From Deltaproteobacteria bacterium (GTDB taxonomy: Bacteria; Desulfobacterota; Binatia; HRBIN30; JACQVA1), in the NCBI GenBank assembly GCA_016178705.1, contig JACOST010000009.1:248001-312000 (forward strand): a DNA stretch of 64,000 nucleotides, given 5' to 3'. Position 1 is the first letter of the stretch. Each line of letters opens with the position of its first letter. A program made the position numbers and the translations under genes. This document shows positions 1-9,203 of the stretch, in pieces. Below the pieces are notes generated by a model, which was given only the letters and a program-made list of their open reading frames with translations, had not been told where the DNA came from and ran no database searches.

Positions 1-595
1 TTTCGATCATCGCCTCACCGTGGATGGCGTCGGCTCCCAACGGATTGTCGCTTGCACCGTCGGTCGTGTAGCAAACCAACTGTCCGCGGAAGCCAGCGGC
101 CGTGGGCGAGATTGCCGAGGTGATATCGTCCGTGCTGCCGGGGCACTTCTGGCTGAGGCCATCCGCCTGGCATTCACCCGGGCTGAACGTGTCCGACGGA
201 TCGTTCGGCTGGCGACCGGTTGAAGCGCGCCACACGAACGGCTGTTGGCGCGTCAGGCTAAATTCGAAGTCCGAAAGACCCCAAGTCACGCCCTGGATCG
301 CGTCGCAGGCCTGGCCGGCCGGGCAGTCCGCGTTTACCGAGCAGATGTTTCCGTTGACGCTGCAGCGACCACTGCCGTTGATGTACTCGCAGTGGATCGT
401 CTGCACCATCGAGGTGCTGTTCGTAATCTGAATGAGGGTGTCGCGCGTCCCATCCGCGATTACCTTCGGAAAGAACAGCACCGACGCCAGTTGGTCGGTG
501 GTGGCGTCGGCTTGGGCGCTGCCCCACCATAGCCCCAGCAGTGACAGCACGGTTCCCAGGCCGGTCAGCCAAGGATTTCGCTTCAGCACACGCAT
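1..595 (-). CDS. Secreted cysteine-containing protein, 3' end beyond the window
   Basis: The open frame starts at ATG 595, seven bases after an AAGGAGG ribosome site, and runs off the left edge, so only the first 198 residues are visible. Residues 1-29 form a signal peptide with a hydrophobic core and an AQA cleavage site. The mature part contains a Cys-rich stretch (CSVNGNICSVNADCPAGQAC, about residues 70-90) and further cysteines around 145-175, which suggests a disulphide-stabilised exported protein. I recognise no enzyme family. It points the same way as the dockerin-like protein at 843-3095 and may belong to the same exported set. Function unknown. Confidence 0.75.
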   Translation of the reverse strand, partial: MRVLKRNPWLTGLGTVLSLLGLWWGSAQADATTDQLASVLFFPKVIADGTRDTLIQITNSTSMVQTIHCEYINGSGRCSVNGNICSVNADCPAGQACDAIQGVTWGLSDFEFSLTRQQPFVWRASTGRQPNDPSDTFSPGECQADGLSQKCPGSTDDITSAISPTAAGFRGQLVCYTTDGASDNPLGADAIHGEAMIE

Positions 596-842
596 CGCAC
601 GCCTCCTTTTCGTCAGTACGCCATCAACGCATCCCGGGTTGGCGACCGTCGCCCCCGGAAAAATGCTAACGCTGTATCGCTCATTTGCCCTAACGTGTCA
701 AGAGAAAAAAGAAAAGCCGTCCACCTTCGGATCATCCTCGCACCACCTCACCGTCAAACCTGCAGACGCACCGTTAGCGCGACCTTATGGTCGATCTCGC
801 CCACGTTGTCAATAAAATCTCGCACCGAACGCCGTGCCGCCA
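596..842. other. Intergenic gap without a gene
   Basis: These 247 bases separate two leftward genes. The AAGGAGG of the downstream gene lies at 602-608. A purine-rich stretch around 700-720 is the only compositional oddity. I see no convincing open frame, tRNA or clear terminator hairpin. Confidence 0.5.
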
Positions 843-3095
843 TCATGGGCCCGGGGTTGGCGACGGGAGCACGCGGACGATGATCTGAGCGGTCGGCCCA
901 AAGTTCGGGCTCGCGCCCCCCGGCCCCGCCGGAGGCGGATCGTCGCGCAACTGCACCGTGAGCAATGTGTCGCCGACCGGGAAGCGCTGTAGCGTATCGA
1001 CGGCATCGCAGAACTGCGCCGTGGAAAGTGGATTGACGATGGAAGGGTTGCCGAATGGATCGCGCGTGCACGCGGTGCTCGGGACTTGCGTGGCGAATCG
1101 GCATGCGAACACTTTCAGCGCGTTCGTGATCGCGGCATCGCCATCGGTGAACGCCGGGGTCGGAATCGCCGGGATGATGCCGTTGATTACGCACGACGCC
1201 GTGCTGCCGGGGCCAAGTTTGTTGTTCGATTGAATCTGCAAATCGGGCCGATCGTAAGGCGACGTTGCGCTCTGTGCGACCAACGAGGTTCCGACGGACG
1301 GACTGCCGGGTTTCGGGAACCCTTCCACCACGATGATCCCGGCGCGCTCGTCGCGGACCGTGAACACACGCACGTTGCCGACGAACTCCGGTGTGGCCGT
1401 TGGTGTCCCGCTGCAGCAGGCGGCTTCTTGGCAGCCAAGCGCGCAACCATCGGGGCGGTAGATACCAAAAAATCCGATGCGCGGGCCCGCCTGTGGCGGC
1501 GTCGGCGTGCGCGTCGGCGTAACCGTGCGTGTCGGGGTCGTGGTGCGCGTCCCGGTTGCGCTCGGTGTCGAGGACGGCGTGCGGGTGAATGTTTGCGTTC
1601 GCGTCGCGGTCGGCACCAGCGTGAGCGTCGCTGTCACTGTCTCGGTTGTCGTCTTCGTCGGGCTCGCGGTCCACGTGATTGTGGCGCTCTGCGTCGGGGT
1701 ACGCGTATCCTTCGATGTGCGTGTCGGAGTGGTGGTAACGGTTGCCGTCGGAACCGGCGTGTCGGTGGCGGTGCGGGTACCGCTGCGCGTCGCGGTCTGA
1801 GTGCGCGTGCGAGTTTCCGTCAATGTTGGGAACGGCGTAAACGTTTCGGTCGTCGTGCGCGTTGCGGTGCGCGTGAGCGTCGGCGACGGTGGTAATGTTT
1901 GCGTGACCGTCCGCGTCGACGTGCGCGTCACGGTCGCGCTGGCCGAAGCGGTGGCGCTGCCTGTTGCGGATGGCGTCGCGGTATTTGTCACGGTCTTCGT
2001 GCCCGTTCCGGTGCGGCTGGGCGAACTCGTCGCGGTTGCCGTCGCCGTACCGGTCTCCGTACCGGTCGCAGTCGCGGTCCGCGTCGGCGTGCGCGTAACA
2101 GTGGCGGTGTCCGCAGGGGTGCCGAAGGGCGTCTCCGTAGGGGTGACCGTTTGAGTGGGCGTATCAGTCGGCGTGCGCGTGATCGTCTCGGTCCGCGTGA
2201 TCGTGGGAGTTCGGGTGAATGTAGGAGTCAGCGACGGGGTCAACGTCAGAGTAAACGTCCGCGTCTTGGTATCGGTTGGTGTCGGCGTCGGCGGCCCCGG
2301 CGTATCGGTGATCGTCGGCGTCGCGGTGATCGATGGTGTGCGCGTCGATGTGCGGGTGCTCGTCAGACTCGGCGTTGCCGTGAACGTCCTGGTCAGCGTC
2401 GGCGTCGGCGTAAACGTAAGCACGGCTGACCGCGTTGGCGTTCCGGTGAGCGTCGATGTGCGCGTCACTGTGCCGGTGCGTGTCGGTGTCGCACTGATCC
2501 CTTGGGTGGCCGTCGGCGAGATCGACGGCGTCGTGGTCGAGGTCGCGCTCGGTGTCGGTGTCTCTGATGGTACCGGCGTGAGTGTCGGCGTCGCGGACTC
2601 ATTCGGCGAGAGCGACACCGTCGCAGTCGGCGTGTCGCTCGGAGTCAGTGAATGCGCCGGGGTCAACGTGTGACTTGGTGTCACCGAGTCAGTAGCCGTC
2701 GGCGACGACGTGATGGTTTCGGATCCGGTCGGTGTCGCCGTGTGCGGAGGCGTGACGCTCGACGTGCCGGTCGCGGACGCCGTGGCGCTCGCGGTTGACG
2801 ATGGGGTGCTAGTCGAAGTCGCCGTTGGCGGCGTCGTGGTGAGTAGAACCTCCAGTGCCGTCAAGTCGGGGCTGCTATTGCGGCCGTCTTGGTTCACATC
2901 CGAGGCGGCGCACACACTACCGTTGAAGATGGCGGTGACGACGGCGCCAAGGTCGCGTTGGTCTACGACGCCGTCGCAGTTCGCATCACCGCCCAGCGCG
3001 TGGGCGCGCGAGACACTCGTGACGCTCAGGAGCACCGCCAGCAGTGGCCCCGACCAGGACCACCGCCGACCGGTGCGCCATCTCTCCCCCGTCAT
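843..3095 (-). CDS. Secreted dockerin-like protein with a very long Thr/Ser/Pro repeat region
   Basis: The start is placed at ATG 3095 because GAAAGAGG sits just upstream and a signal peptide follows (residues 1-33, ending AHA). Residues about 36-84 resemble a type I dockerin, with two Asp/Asn calcium-loop motifs (DANCDGVVDQRDL and DVNQDGRNSSPDL). Residues about 86-536 are low-complexity TPTxTxT repeats, which fits an extended, possibly glycosylated stalk. The last 214 residues (from GPRIGFFG) form a Cys-containing domain I cannot name. The protein is 750 aa. It probably sits at the cell surface. Binding of a cohesin partner is inference; a cohesin-like protein is encoded at 23443-24258. Confidence 0.85.
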   Translation of the reverse strand: MTGERWRTGRRWSWSGPLLAVLLSVTSVSRAHALGGDANCDGVVDQRDLGAVVTAIFNGSVCAASDVNQDGRNSSPDLTALEVLLTTTPPTATSTSTPSSTASATASATGTSSVTPPHTATPTGSETITSSPTATDSVTPSHTLTPAHSLTPSDTPTATVSLSPNESATPTLTPVPSETPTPSATSTTTPSISPTATQGISATPTRTGTVTRTSTLTGTPTRSAVLTFTPTPTLTRTFTATPSLTSTRTSTRTPSITATPTITDTPGPPTPTPTDTKTRTFTLTLTPSLTPTFTRTPTITRTETITRTPTDTPTQTVTPTETPFGTPADTATVTRTPTRTATATGTETGTATATATSSPSRTGTGTKTVTNTATPSATGSATASASATVTRTSTRTVTQTLPPSPTLTRTATRTTTETFTPFPTLTETRTRTQTATRSGTRTATDTPVPTATVTTTPTRTSKDTRTPTQSATITWTASPTKTTTETVTATLTLVPTATRTQTFTRTPSSTPSATGTRTTTPTRTVTPTRTPTPPQAGPRIGFFGIYRPDGCALGCQEAACCSGTPTATPEFVGNVRVFTVRDERAGIIVVEGFPKPGSPSVGTSLVAQSATSPYDRPDLQIQSNNKLGPGSTASCVINGIIPAIPTPAFTDGDAAITNALKVFACRFATQVPSTACTRDPFGNPSIVNPLSTAQFCDAVDTLQRFPVGDTLLTVQLRDDPPPAGPGGASPNFGPTAQIIVRVLPSPTPGP
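1488..2840 (-). repeat. Coding tandem low-complexity region (TPTxT repeats)
   Basis: About 1.35 kb of imperfect short tandem repeats, GTC/GGC/GCG-rich on the plus strand, encode the Thr/Ser/Pro stalk of the dockerin-like protein. The units are degenerate, but the 6-bp Thr-X dipeptide periodicity persists throughout. Such regions are prone to length change and misassembly. Confidence 0.85.
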
Positions 3096-3295
3096 CCGTA
3101 CCTCTTTCCGCGCAACCTCATAACCGTTCGATTGCCCGCGCACACAGCGGGCGCACTTGAGGATGTTTCGTATGCGTGATGGGCGACGCCTTTGCAAGCG
3201 ACGCGGCGCCATTTTGCTGCGCGGCCAACACAATTTCACTTGCCAAACGACGCGCATTTTGTTCCGTCTACCGCGACCCGCCGAAGGAGACATCG
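3096..3295. other. Divergent intergenic region
   Basis: These 200 bases separate the leftward dockerin-like gene from the rightward LLM oxidoreductase gene and must hold promoters for both. No strong -35/-10 pair stands out. The oxidoreductase ribosome site GAAGGAGA lies at 3283-3290. Confidence 0.4.
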
Positions 3296-4282
3296 ATGAA
3301 CCTGGGAAAATTGGCGCTGAGCTTGCCCCTACCACCAAACGTACCCGCCTGTCTCGATTGGGCGCGACGCTCCGAGCAACTCGGCTACGAAAGCATCTGG
3401 ATCGCCGAAACCGGCGGCGCCGATCCGTTCGTGCTCGCCGGCGCGGTCGCGCAAGTCACCGCCACCGCGCGCATCGGACTTGCGGTGTCACCTGTTTACA
3501 TTCGAACCCCGGCGACCATCGCCGCCGCCAGCGGCACCGTGTCGCAACTGGCACCCGGTCGTTTCATTCTTGGCCTCGGCTCGTCGAGCCACGCGATCGT
3601 CGAGAACTGGCACGGCACGCCGTTTCACAAGCCCGTCACCCGCGTGCGCGAAACCGTGCAGATCGTGCGCGCGATGCTGGCGGGCGAGAAGCTCAAATTC
3701 AACGGCACAACACTCCACACTCAGGGCTACCGCCTGATGGCGCCGCCCGCCGGCTCGGTGCCGATCTACGTCGGCGCCCTGCGCCCGCCGATGCTCGAAG
3801 TCGCGGGCGAGGTCGGCGACGGAGTTGTGGTGAATCTCTTTCCCGCTGCGGCGCTGCCGACCATGCTCAAGCACGTCGCCGTCGGTGCGCGGCGCGCTGG
3901 CAAAGACGCGGCGCGATTCGAGGTGGTATGCCGCCACCAAGTCTTGGTCACCAACGACAAGAACGGGGCGCGCGAAGTGTTTCGCGCCGGCTTGACCGGC
4001 TACTTCGCGACGCCGGTCTACAATAAATTTGCGGCCTGGTACGGCTTCGAAGAAGAAGCCGCGTTGATCGCCAAGGGATTCAAGACCGGCGACCGCGAGA
4101 TGACCCGCAAAGGCATGACCGATCGCTTCGTCGACAGCCTCGGAATCTTCGGCTCGCTCGAAGAATGTCGCGAGCGCATCGCCGAGTTCGTCGCCGCCGG
4201 GGTGACGACAACCATCATCAGTCCGCTCGCCTTCGATCCCGAAGCCATTCGCGCGACGATCGAAGGGCTCGCGCCGCGCTGA
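3296..4282 (+). CDS. LLM-class (F420-dependent type) flavin oxidoreductase
   Basis: The 328-aa protein is a bacterial-luciferase-like (TIM barrel) oxidoreductase. It has the family N-terminus with the conserved xxWIAE strand (residues 35-38) and the GRFILGLGSSS loop (88-98) that approaches the cofactor. ATG 3296 is chosen because GAAGGAGA lies five bases upstream and the family N-terminus begins there. Members reduce or oxidise diverse substrates using F420 or FMN; the substrate cannot be read from sequence. The gene converges on the WS/DGAT gene with a 10-bp gap. Confidence 0.88.
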   Translation: MNLGKLALSLPLPPNVPACLDWARRSEQLGYESIWIAETGGADPFVLAGAVAQVTATARIGLAVSPVYIRTPATIAAASGTVSQLAPGRFILGLGSSSHAIVENWHGTPFHKPVTRVRETVQIVRAMLAGEKLKFNGTTLHTQGYRLMAPPAGSVPIYVGALRPPMLEVAGEVGDGVVVNLFPAAALPTMLKHVAVGARRAGKDAARFEVVCRHQVLVTNDKNGAREVFRAGLTGYFATPVYNKFAAWYGFEEEAALIAKGFKTGDREMTRKGMTDRFVDSLGIFGSLEECRERIAEFVAAGVTTTIISPLAFDPEAIRATIEGLAPR

Positions 4283-4292
4283 GCGATCGCGG

Positions 4293-5783
4293 CTAGCTCG
4301 CGGCCTGCGCCGGCGGTACCGTCTTCGCTCCCGCCGCACGGGCACGCTTACGCGCCGACGCCGCCGCGGAACGCGACGCGGCCTTCTGCGCCGCCACCTG
4401 CAACTCTTTGAACGACGACTCGAGCGCAACGATGAAATCGTGCAGATCGGGGATCTGCTCCCAATCCGCGTTGACGCCCCAGTAGAGTCCTCCGTTGTAA
4501 CTGAACAGACCCACCACCAGCGCGAGATTCTCGAACACCGGTACAACGGGATACGACGTGCGCATCGTCGCCCCCTGCATGTAGAGCGGAATCTGCGGCC
4601 CCGGCACGTTGGTCACGATCAAGTTGTACGGCCGCGCCCGCGACGCCAGCCGCACCGCTTGCACGAGCAGATTGGGAACAGTCCACTCGCCAATCGCGGT
4701 GAGCACTTCACCGCCCAAGGCTTGCTTGGATTCCTTCAGGCCCGCCGTTGTTGCGTGCACCGCGCGCAGCCGCTCGACCGGATCAGCCAAGCGCACCGGC
4801 AGCGGCGCGGTGAGTTGGGTTACTCGGTTGCCAAGGTGGCCGCGCTCGTCACTCGTCCGCACGCTGACCGGAATCATCGCGCGAATGTCCAGCTCGCCGG
4901 GATCCAACCCGCGTTGCGCGAAGAATGTTCGCAGGGCGCCGCTCACTGTTGCCAACACGACATCGTTGAGCGTGCCGCCCAGCTCATTCTTCACCGCCTT
5001 CAAGTCAGCGACCTTCATTTCCGTCCAATCGAAGCGCCGATACGGCCCCACCTCGACGTTGAGCGGCGACGGCGACCCGGGATTGAGTGCCGGCGCGAAG
5101 GCCTCGACCACACCCGCCGCCGATTCGGCAATCTCGCGCAGCCGCATCGCCGGCTCGCGGACGATGTCGTAAGCCGCGCGCAATGCCTCGACGGGTTGCC
5201 CGACGCGACGCACCGCTTCGTCGATGATCAGGCGCGTGCGGGTCGGCGCCCGCCGCGGCCGCCACTCTTGCGGCACACCCACTTCCGCGTCCGGATTCGG
5301 ATCCATGATCACCGACATCAGATCCGCCCCCGAGATGCCGTCGATCATGCAGTGATGGGTCTTGCTCACCAGCGCGAAGCGATCGCCGTCCAACCCTTCG
5401 ACCACCCACATCTCCCACAGCGGCCGCTTGCGATCGAGCGGCTGCGACATGATGCGCCCTACCAAGCGCTTCAACACCCGTTCGTCGCCCGGTTGCGGGA
5501 GCGCGGTGTGCCGCACGTGGTAGGCCAGACGGAAGCGATCGTCGTCGATCCAGATCGGGATCTGCTCGTACGGAATGTGCGCCAAGCGTTGGCGGAAGCG
5601 CGGCACAAGATGCAGGCGCGCATGAATCGCGCGGCGAATGCGATCGATATCGATGCCGCCGGCGGGCAACCGAAGCGGAGCCGCGTCGAAAATCAACACG
5701 CCGCCCACATGCATGTGGCAATTGCCGTCTTCGATCCCCAAGAACGATGCGTCCAAGGCACTCAGCCGTTCGTAGTACGCCAT
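4293..5783 (-). CDS. Wax ester synthase / diacylglycerol acyltransferase family protein
   Basis: The 496-aa protein shows the WS/DGAT hallmark HHxxxDG (HHCMIDG, residues 143-149), the active-site motif for transfer of an acyl group from acyl-CoA to an alcohol or diacylglycerol. The N-terminus (MAYYERLSALDASFL) and the later NVVLATVSGALR-type region also fit. The last 30 residues are Ala/Lys/Arg-rich and probably disordered. ATG 5783 is preferred to the GTG three bases earlier because GGAGG then has a seven-base spacing. Storage-lipid synthesis or another acyl transfer is likely; the acceptor is unknown. Confidence 0.9.
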   Translation of the reverse strand: MAYYERLSALDASFLGIEDGNCHMHVGGVLIFDAAPLRLPAGGIDIDRIRRAIHARLHLVPRFRQRLAHIPYEQIPIWIDDDRFRLAYHVRHTALPQPGDERVLKRLVGRIMSQPLDRKRPLWEMWVVEGLDGDRFALVSKTHHCMIDGISGADLMSVIMDPNPDAEVGVPQEWRPRRAPTRTRLIIDEAVRRVGQPVEALRAAYDIVREPAMRLREIAESAAGVVEAFAPALNPGSPSPLNVEVGPYRRFDWTEMKVADLKAVKNELGGTLNDVVLATVSGALRTFFAQRGLDPGELDIRAMIPVSVRTSDERGHLGNRVTQLTAPLPVRLADPVERLRAVHATTAGLKESKQALGGEVLTAIGEWTVPNLLVQAVRLASRARPYNLIVTNVPGPQIPLYMQGATMRTSYPVVPVFENLALVVGLFSYNGGLYWGVNADWEQIPDLHDFIVALESSFKELQVAAQKAASRSAAASARKRARAAGAKTVPPAQAAS

Positions 5784-5859
5784 CACTTCGCCTCCAATGA
5801 CCGGGCCGCTTTCCTAGCACGAGCACCGGGCCGACGAACAGCGGAAACTCGCCGAAGCC

Positions 5860-6681
5860 CTACCGCTGACAGCGCGGGCAGTAGAAACTGCCGCGGCCAC
5901 TCTGCACCACCCGCCGGATCGTCGCGCCACAGTCGAGGCACGGTTCGCCAGAGCGGTCGTAGACGCGCAAGCGCAACTGGAAATAGCCGGGGCGTCCGTC
6001 GCCATCGCGATAGTCCGAGATCGAGCTGCCGCCGAGATCGACCGCTTCGTTCAGCACGGCGCGCAACGCGTCGAAGAGCGGTTCAACTTCGGTCCGCCGA
6101 ATGCGCTGCGAGCGACGTGTCGGGCGAATGCGCGCGCGGAACAGCGCTTCGTTGGCGTAAATGTTCCCCACGCCGCCGAGCACCGCCTGATCGATGAGCA
6201 GATTCTTGATCGCGCGCTTACAGCGCCGCAGCAGCGCATCGAATTGCTCCGCGGTGAACGCCGGATCGAGCGGATCGGGGCCGAGTACGGTGAGCTCTTT
6301 CCACTCGTCAACATCGGCGGCACTGCCGACCTCAAGCAGACCGAAGCGGCGCGGATCGTTGAAGACCAGCTCGGTGCCGTCGTGCAAGCGTACGCGCACG
6401 TGGTCGTGCCGCTCCGCGGTAGCGATGGCGTCGCGCACCAGTAGCGCACCACTCATCCCCAAATGGGCGAGCACGCGGTCGCCGTTGTCGAGATGAAATA
6501 GCAGATACTTTGCCCGTCGCTCGACATCATCGATACGCCGGCCGATCAGGCGCGCCGCGAAGTCTCGCTGAATTGGACGGCGCAGCCGCCGTTCGCGAAT
6601 CTTCACCGCAACGATGCGCCGCCCCACCACGCGCGGCAGCAACGACCGGCGCACGGTCTCGACTTCAGGCAACTCGGGCAT
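5860..6681 (-). CDS. mutM: Formamidopyrimidine-DNA glycosylase
   Basis: This bifunctional base-excision enzyme removes 8-oxoguanine and formamidopyrimidines and cleaves the abasic site. The 273-aa protein has the catalytic N-terminus PELPEVE with Pro2 and Glu3, Lys58 in RAKYLLF, the helix-two-turn-helix segment GGVGNIYANEAL (169-180), and a C-terminal zinc finger with Cys248, 251, 268 and 271. All key residues are present and the length is typical. It lies nine bases downstream of rsmA, probably in the same leftward operon. Confidence 0.97.
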   Translation of the reverse strand: MPELPEVETVRRSLLPRVVGRRIVAVKIRERRLRRPIQRDFAARLIGRRIDDVERRAKYLLFHLDNGDRVLAHLGMSGALLVRDAIATAERHDHVRVRLHDGTELVFNDPRRFGLLEVGSAADVDEWKELTVLGPDPLDPAFTAEQFDALLRRCKRAIKNLLIDQAVLGGVGNIYANEALFRARIRPTRRSQRIRRTEVEPLFDALRAVLNEAVDLGGSSISDYRDGDGRPGYFQLRLRVYDRSGEPCLDCGATIRRVVQSGRGSFYCPRCQR

Positions 6682-6690
6682 CGGCGGATG

Positions 6691-7533
6691 CTATCCCAAC
6701 GGCGTAGCGGCGTCGGCGAGTTGAGCGAACTCTTCGAGCGTCACCGTTTCGGCTCGCCGCTTGTAGTCAATGCCGACCGCGGCCAACACACCCGCCGGGT
6801 CCGCTAACGCAGCGCCCAGTGAATTGACGAGTTGCTTGCGGCGTTGCTGGAACGCGGCCCGCACCACGCGCCGCAACATCGACGGGTCGCGCACCGAAAT
6901 CGGCGGCGTCGCGTACGGTTCGACGACGATGACCTCCGACTGCACCTTGGGACGCGGCACGAAGGCGGCGGGATCGACGTACACACCGTGACGCACGTGC
7001 GCCCGAAACTGCACCAGCACCGACAGCGCGCCGTACGCGTCGTCGCCCGCTTGTGAACGAATGCGATCGGCGACTTCGCGCTGCAGCATCAGCACCAGTT
7101 TGGAGAACAGATCGGCGCAATCGAGCAGCTGGAACAGCACCGGTGTCGAGATGTTGTACGGCAGATTGGCGACGACGATGGTCGGCGCGACGCACAGCGC
7201 GCGCAGATCGGCCTTGAGCACGTCGCGCTCGACCACCGTCACGTGCGTGTGGTCGGCGAAGCGCTCACGCAACCGCGCTGCGAAGTCCCGGTCGAGTTCG
7301 ATCAGACACAAGCGGCGGCAACGTCGCGCCAGTTCGTCCGTCAATGCGCCCAGGCCAGGTCCGATTTCGAGCACGGATTGCGTGCCCGTCAAGTGCGCCA
7401 AATCAACAATGCGACGAATGACGCCGGGATCGGCGAGCAGGTGTTGCGCCAGCCGTTTGCGCGGACGCCGGTCGATGGCGGCCAGTTCGCGTCGTAACTT
7501 GCCGCGGGGCGTCGCGCCTGCGTGACGCGGCAC
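6691..7533 (-). CDS. rsmA: 16S rRNA (adenine1518/1519-N6)-dimethyltransferase
   Basis: RsmA (KsgA) dimethylates two adjacent adenines near the 3' end of 16S rRNA during late 30S assembly. The 280-aa protein has the SAM-binding motif EIGPGLGALT (56-65) and the catalytic NLPY (123-126). The start is taken as GTG 7533, which shares one base with the tsaD stop (TAGTG) and has GGAG five bases upstream. A longer frame to 7638 lies inside tsaD and adds non-family sequence. Coupling to tsaD is likely. Confidence 0.95.
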   Translation of the reverse strand: MPRHAGATPRGKLRRELAAIDRRPRKRLAQHLLADPGVIRRIVDLAHLTGTQSVLEIGPGLGALTDELARRCRRLCLIELDRDFAARLRERFADHTHVTVVERDVLKADLRALCVAPTIVVANLPYNISTPVLFQLLDCADLFSKLVLMLQREVADRIRSQAGDDAYGALSVLVQFRAHVRHGVYVDPAAFVPRPKVQSEVIVVEPYATPPISVRDPSMLRRVVRAAFQQRRKQLVNSLGAALADPAGVLAAVGIDYKRRAETVTLEEFAQLADAATPLG

Positions 7534-8534
7534 TACAGCTCCAGATCCGCCGCGGCGTTGAGCGTGAAGGGATCGCAGTCGCCGCGCGCCAAGCGCCACC
7601 CGCCGGCGTAGGCGATCATCGCGGCATTGTCGGTGCAATAGCGAAACGACGGCATGCTCACGGCGAGCCCGAATTTCGCGCCAGCCGCGAGCGCGCGTTC
7701 ACGCAAGCGCGAGTTCGCCGCCACACCGCCGGCAATCACCAGCCGGTGCGCGCCCACGTCGTTGGCCGCCGCCAGCGTGGTGTCGAGCAACTGATCGACG
7801 ACCGCTTCCTGAAAGCTCGCGGCAACGGCGGCGATCGCGTCGCCCACGAGCGCCTGATCACGCACGTATTGCCACACCGCGGTCTTGAGCCCGCTGAAGC
7901 TGAAGTCGAATAGTCGCCCGCTGCGCCCGGGCTTGATGCGCGCGCGCGGAAAGCGGATCGCCTCACGATCGCCGGTGCGTGCAAGCTCGTCAATCGCGCG
8001 GCCGCCGGGAAAGCCTAGGCCGAGAATCTTCGCAACCTTGTCGAACGCCTCGCCGGCCGCGTCATCGCGCGTCAGACCGAGACAGCGATAGCGGCCGTAT
8101 CCCTCGGCCCAGTACACGCTGGTGTGGCCACCCGAAACCAACAACACCAGATACGGGAACGCCACCTCGCCTTCGAGTTGCGGTGAGAGCAGATGACCTT
8201 CGAGATGATTGACGCCGACCAGCGGCAACCGGCGCGCGAAGGCGATCGCCTTCGCCGTGCTCAGTCCGACGAGCAGCGATCCCACGAGCCCCGGTCCCGC
8301 TGTGACTGCGATGCCGTTGACATCCGCCAGCGTCACGTGGGCCTGGCTCAGCGCCTGTTCGATCACCGGAACAATCGCGCGCAGGTGTGAGCGCGACGCC
8401 AGCTCCGGCACGATGCCGCCGTATTTCTGGTGGACGGCATCCTGCGATGCCACCACACTCGATCGCACTTCACGATCGACCAAGACCGCGGCGGCGGTAT
8501 CGTCACACGAGCTTTCAATGCCGAGGACGATCAT
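7533..8534 (-). CDS. tsaD: tRNA N6-adenosine threonylcarbamoyltransferase
   Basis: TsaD transfers the threonylcarbamoyl group to A37 of ANN-decoding tRNAs, working with TsaB and TsaE, which are not in this window. The 333-aa protein starts MIVLGIESSCDDT, typical of the family, and carries the metal-binding HLEGH (110-114) and the nucleotide-binding LLVSGGHTS loop. It starts three bases after the stop of the TPR lipoprotein gene, and its own stop overlaps the rsmA start. Confidence 0.97.
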   Translation of the reverse strand: MIVLGIESSCDDTAAAVLVDREVRSSVVASQDAVHQKYGGIVPELASRSHLRAIVPVIEQALSQAHVTLADVNGIAVTAGPGLVGSLLVGLSTAKAIAFARRLPLVGVNHLEGHLLSPQLEGEVAFPYLVLLVSGGHTSVYWAEGYGRYRCLGLTRDDAAGEAFDKVAKILGLGFPGGRAIDELARTGDREAIRFPRARIKPGRSGRLFDFSFSGLKTAVWQYVRDQALVGDAIAAVAASFQEAVVDQLLDTTLAAANDVGAHRLVIAGGVAANSRLRERALAAGAKFGLAVSMPSFRYCTDNAAMIAYAGGWRLARGDCDPFTLNAAADLEL

Positions 8535-8537
8535 GGG

Positions 8538-9203
8538 TCACGGTGCCGTCGCATTCCCTCCCAGCCGAGTGATGCCGGCGGAGGCAGCGCCGCTGTGCGG
8601 ATCCATCGCGAGGGCTTTGCGATAGGCGGCGCGGGCATCGGGGAAGCGGCCGACCGCCTCGAACGCCGCGCCCTGCAACGCGTACGCGCGCGCGGCCCAC
8701 GGGCGATCATCGCGGGCGCTGAGCAGCGCAGCCTTGTCGGCAAATGCGATGGTCTGATCATAGTTGTGCTTCTCGTAGTGAACGCGGGCGAGAAAGTAGT
8801 AACCGTAAGCGTTGGACGGATCAATGGCGAGCGCGCGCTCGAGGCGATCCAACGCGTGATCGTAGTCTTCCTGCACCAGCAGGGTACGTCCGTCCTCGAT
8901 CAAGCGCAGCGACGCGGCGACGTTCGGACGCGTGGCGTCGGTGATCTTGGGGAGCAGCGACGGCGGCTCGACCTCTTCCTCTTCCGCTTCCGCTTCCGGC
9001 GATTGCTCGGGCGTCGCCGTCGCGGTGGGTGTCGCCTCGTCGGCCGCCGGCGGGTTGGTTGGCGTCGCGGTGGCCGCGGGCGTGCGCACCACCAGCGGCG
9101 TGGCAGCGAGACGTTCGCGCTGTGGCCGCGGCGGGGCCAGGCAGCTCGCCAGCGCGAACACAACCAATAGTGACAGTCGGTCACTCAACGTAGTCAGGCG
9201 CAT
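8538..9203 (-). CDS. TPR-repeat lipoprotein
   Basis: The 221-aa protein has a lipoprotein signal peptide with lipobox LASC (Cys21). A low-complexity Thr/Pro/Glu segment (about 30-85) follows, then tetratricopeptide helices (about 100-215) containing repeats such as ALAIDPSNAYGYYFLA and AYRKALAMDPHSG. It is probably an envelope scaffold. ATG 9203 is chosen because the lipobox then falls at the normal place; the frame overlaps the end of the upstream penicillin-binding protein gene by 23 bases, which suggests translational coupling and perhaps a link to cell-wall synthesis. Confidence 0.8.
   Translation of the reverse strand: MRLTTLSDRLSLLVVFALASCLAPPRPQRERLAATPLVVRTPAATATPTNPPAADEATPTATATPEQSPEAEAEEEEVEPPSLLPKITDATRPNVAASLRLIEDGRTLLVQEDYDHALDRLERALAIDPSNAYGYYFLARVHYEKHNYDQTIAFADKAALLSARDDRPWAARAYALQGAAFEAVGRFPDARAAYRKALAMDPHSGAASAGITRLGGNATAP

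Noticed and set aside
1477-2673. Several long plus-strand open frames rich in Val/Arg/Gly over 1.4-2.7 kb
   Set aside because: They are antisense shadows of the Thr/Ser/Pro repeat region; the repeat removes stop codons in other frames and the products are low-complexity with no start signals.
4440-6197. A 585-residue plus-strand open frame
   Set aside because: It is antisense to the WS/DGAT and mutM genes, both with intact catalytic motifs, and its composition is typical of a GC-rich shadow.
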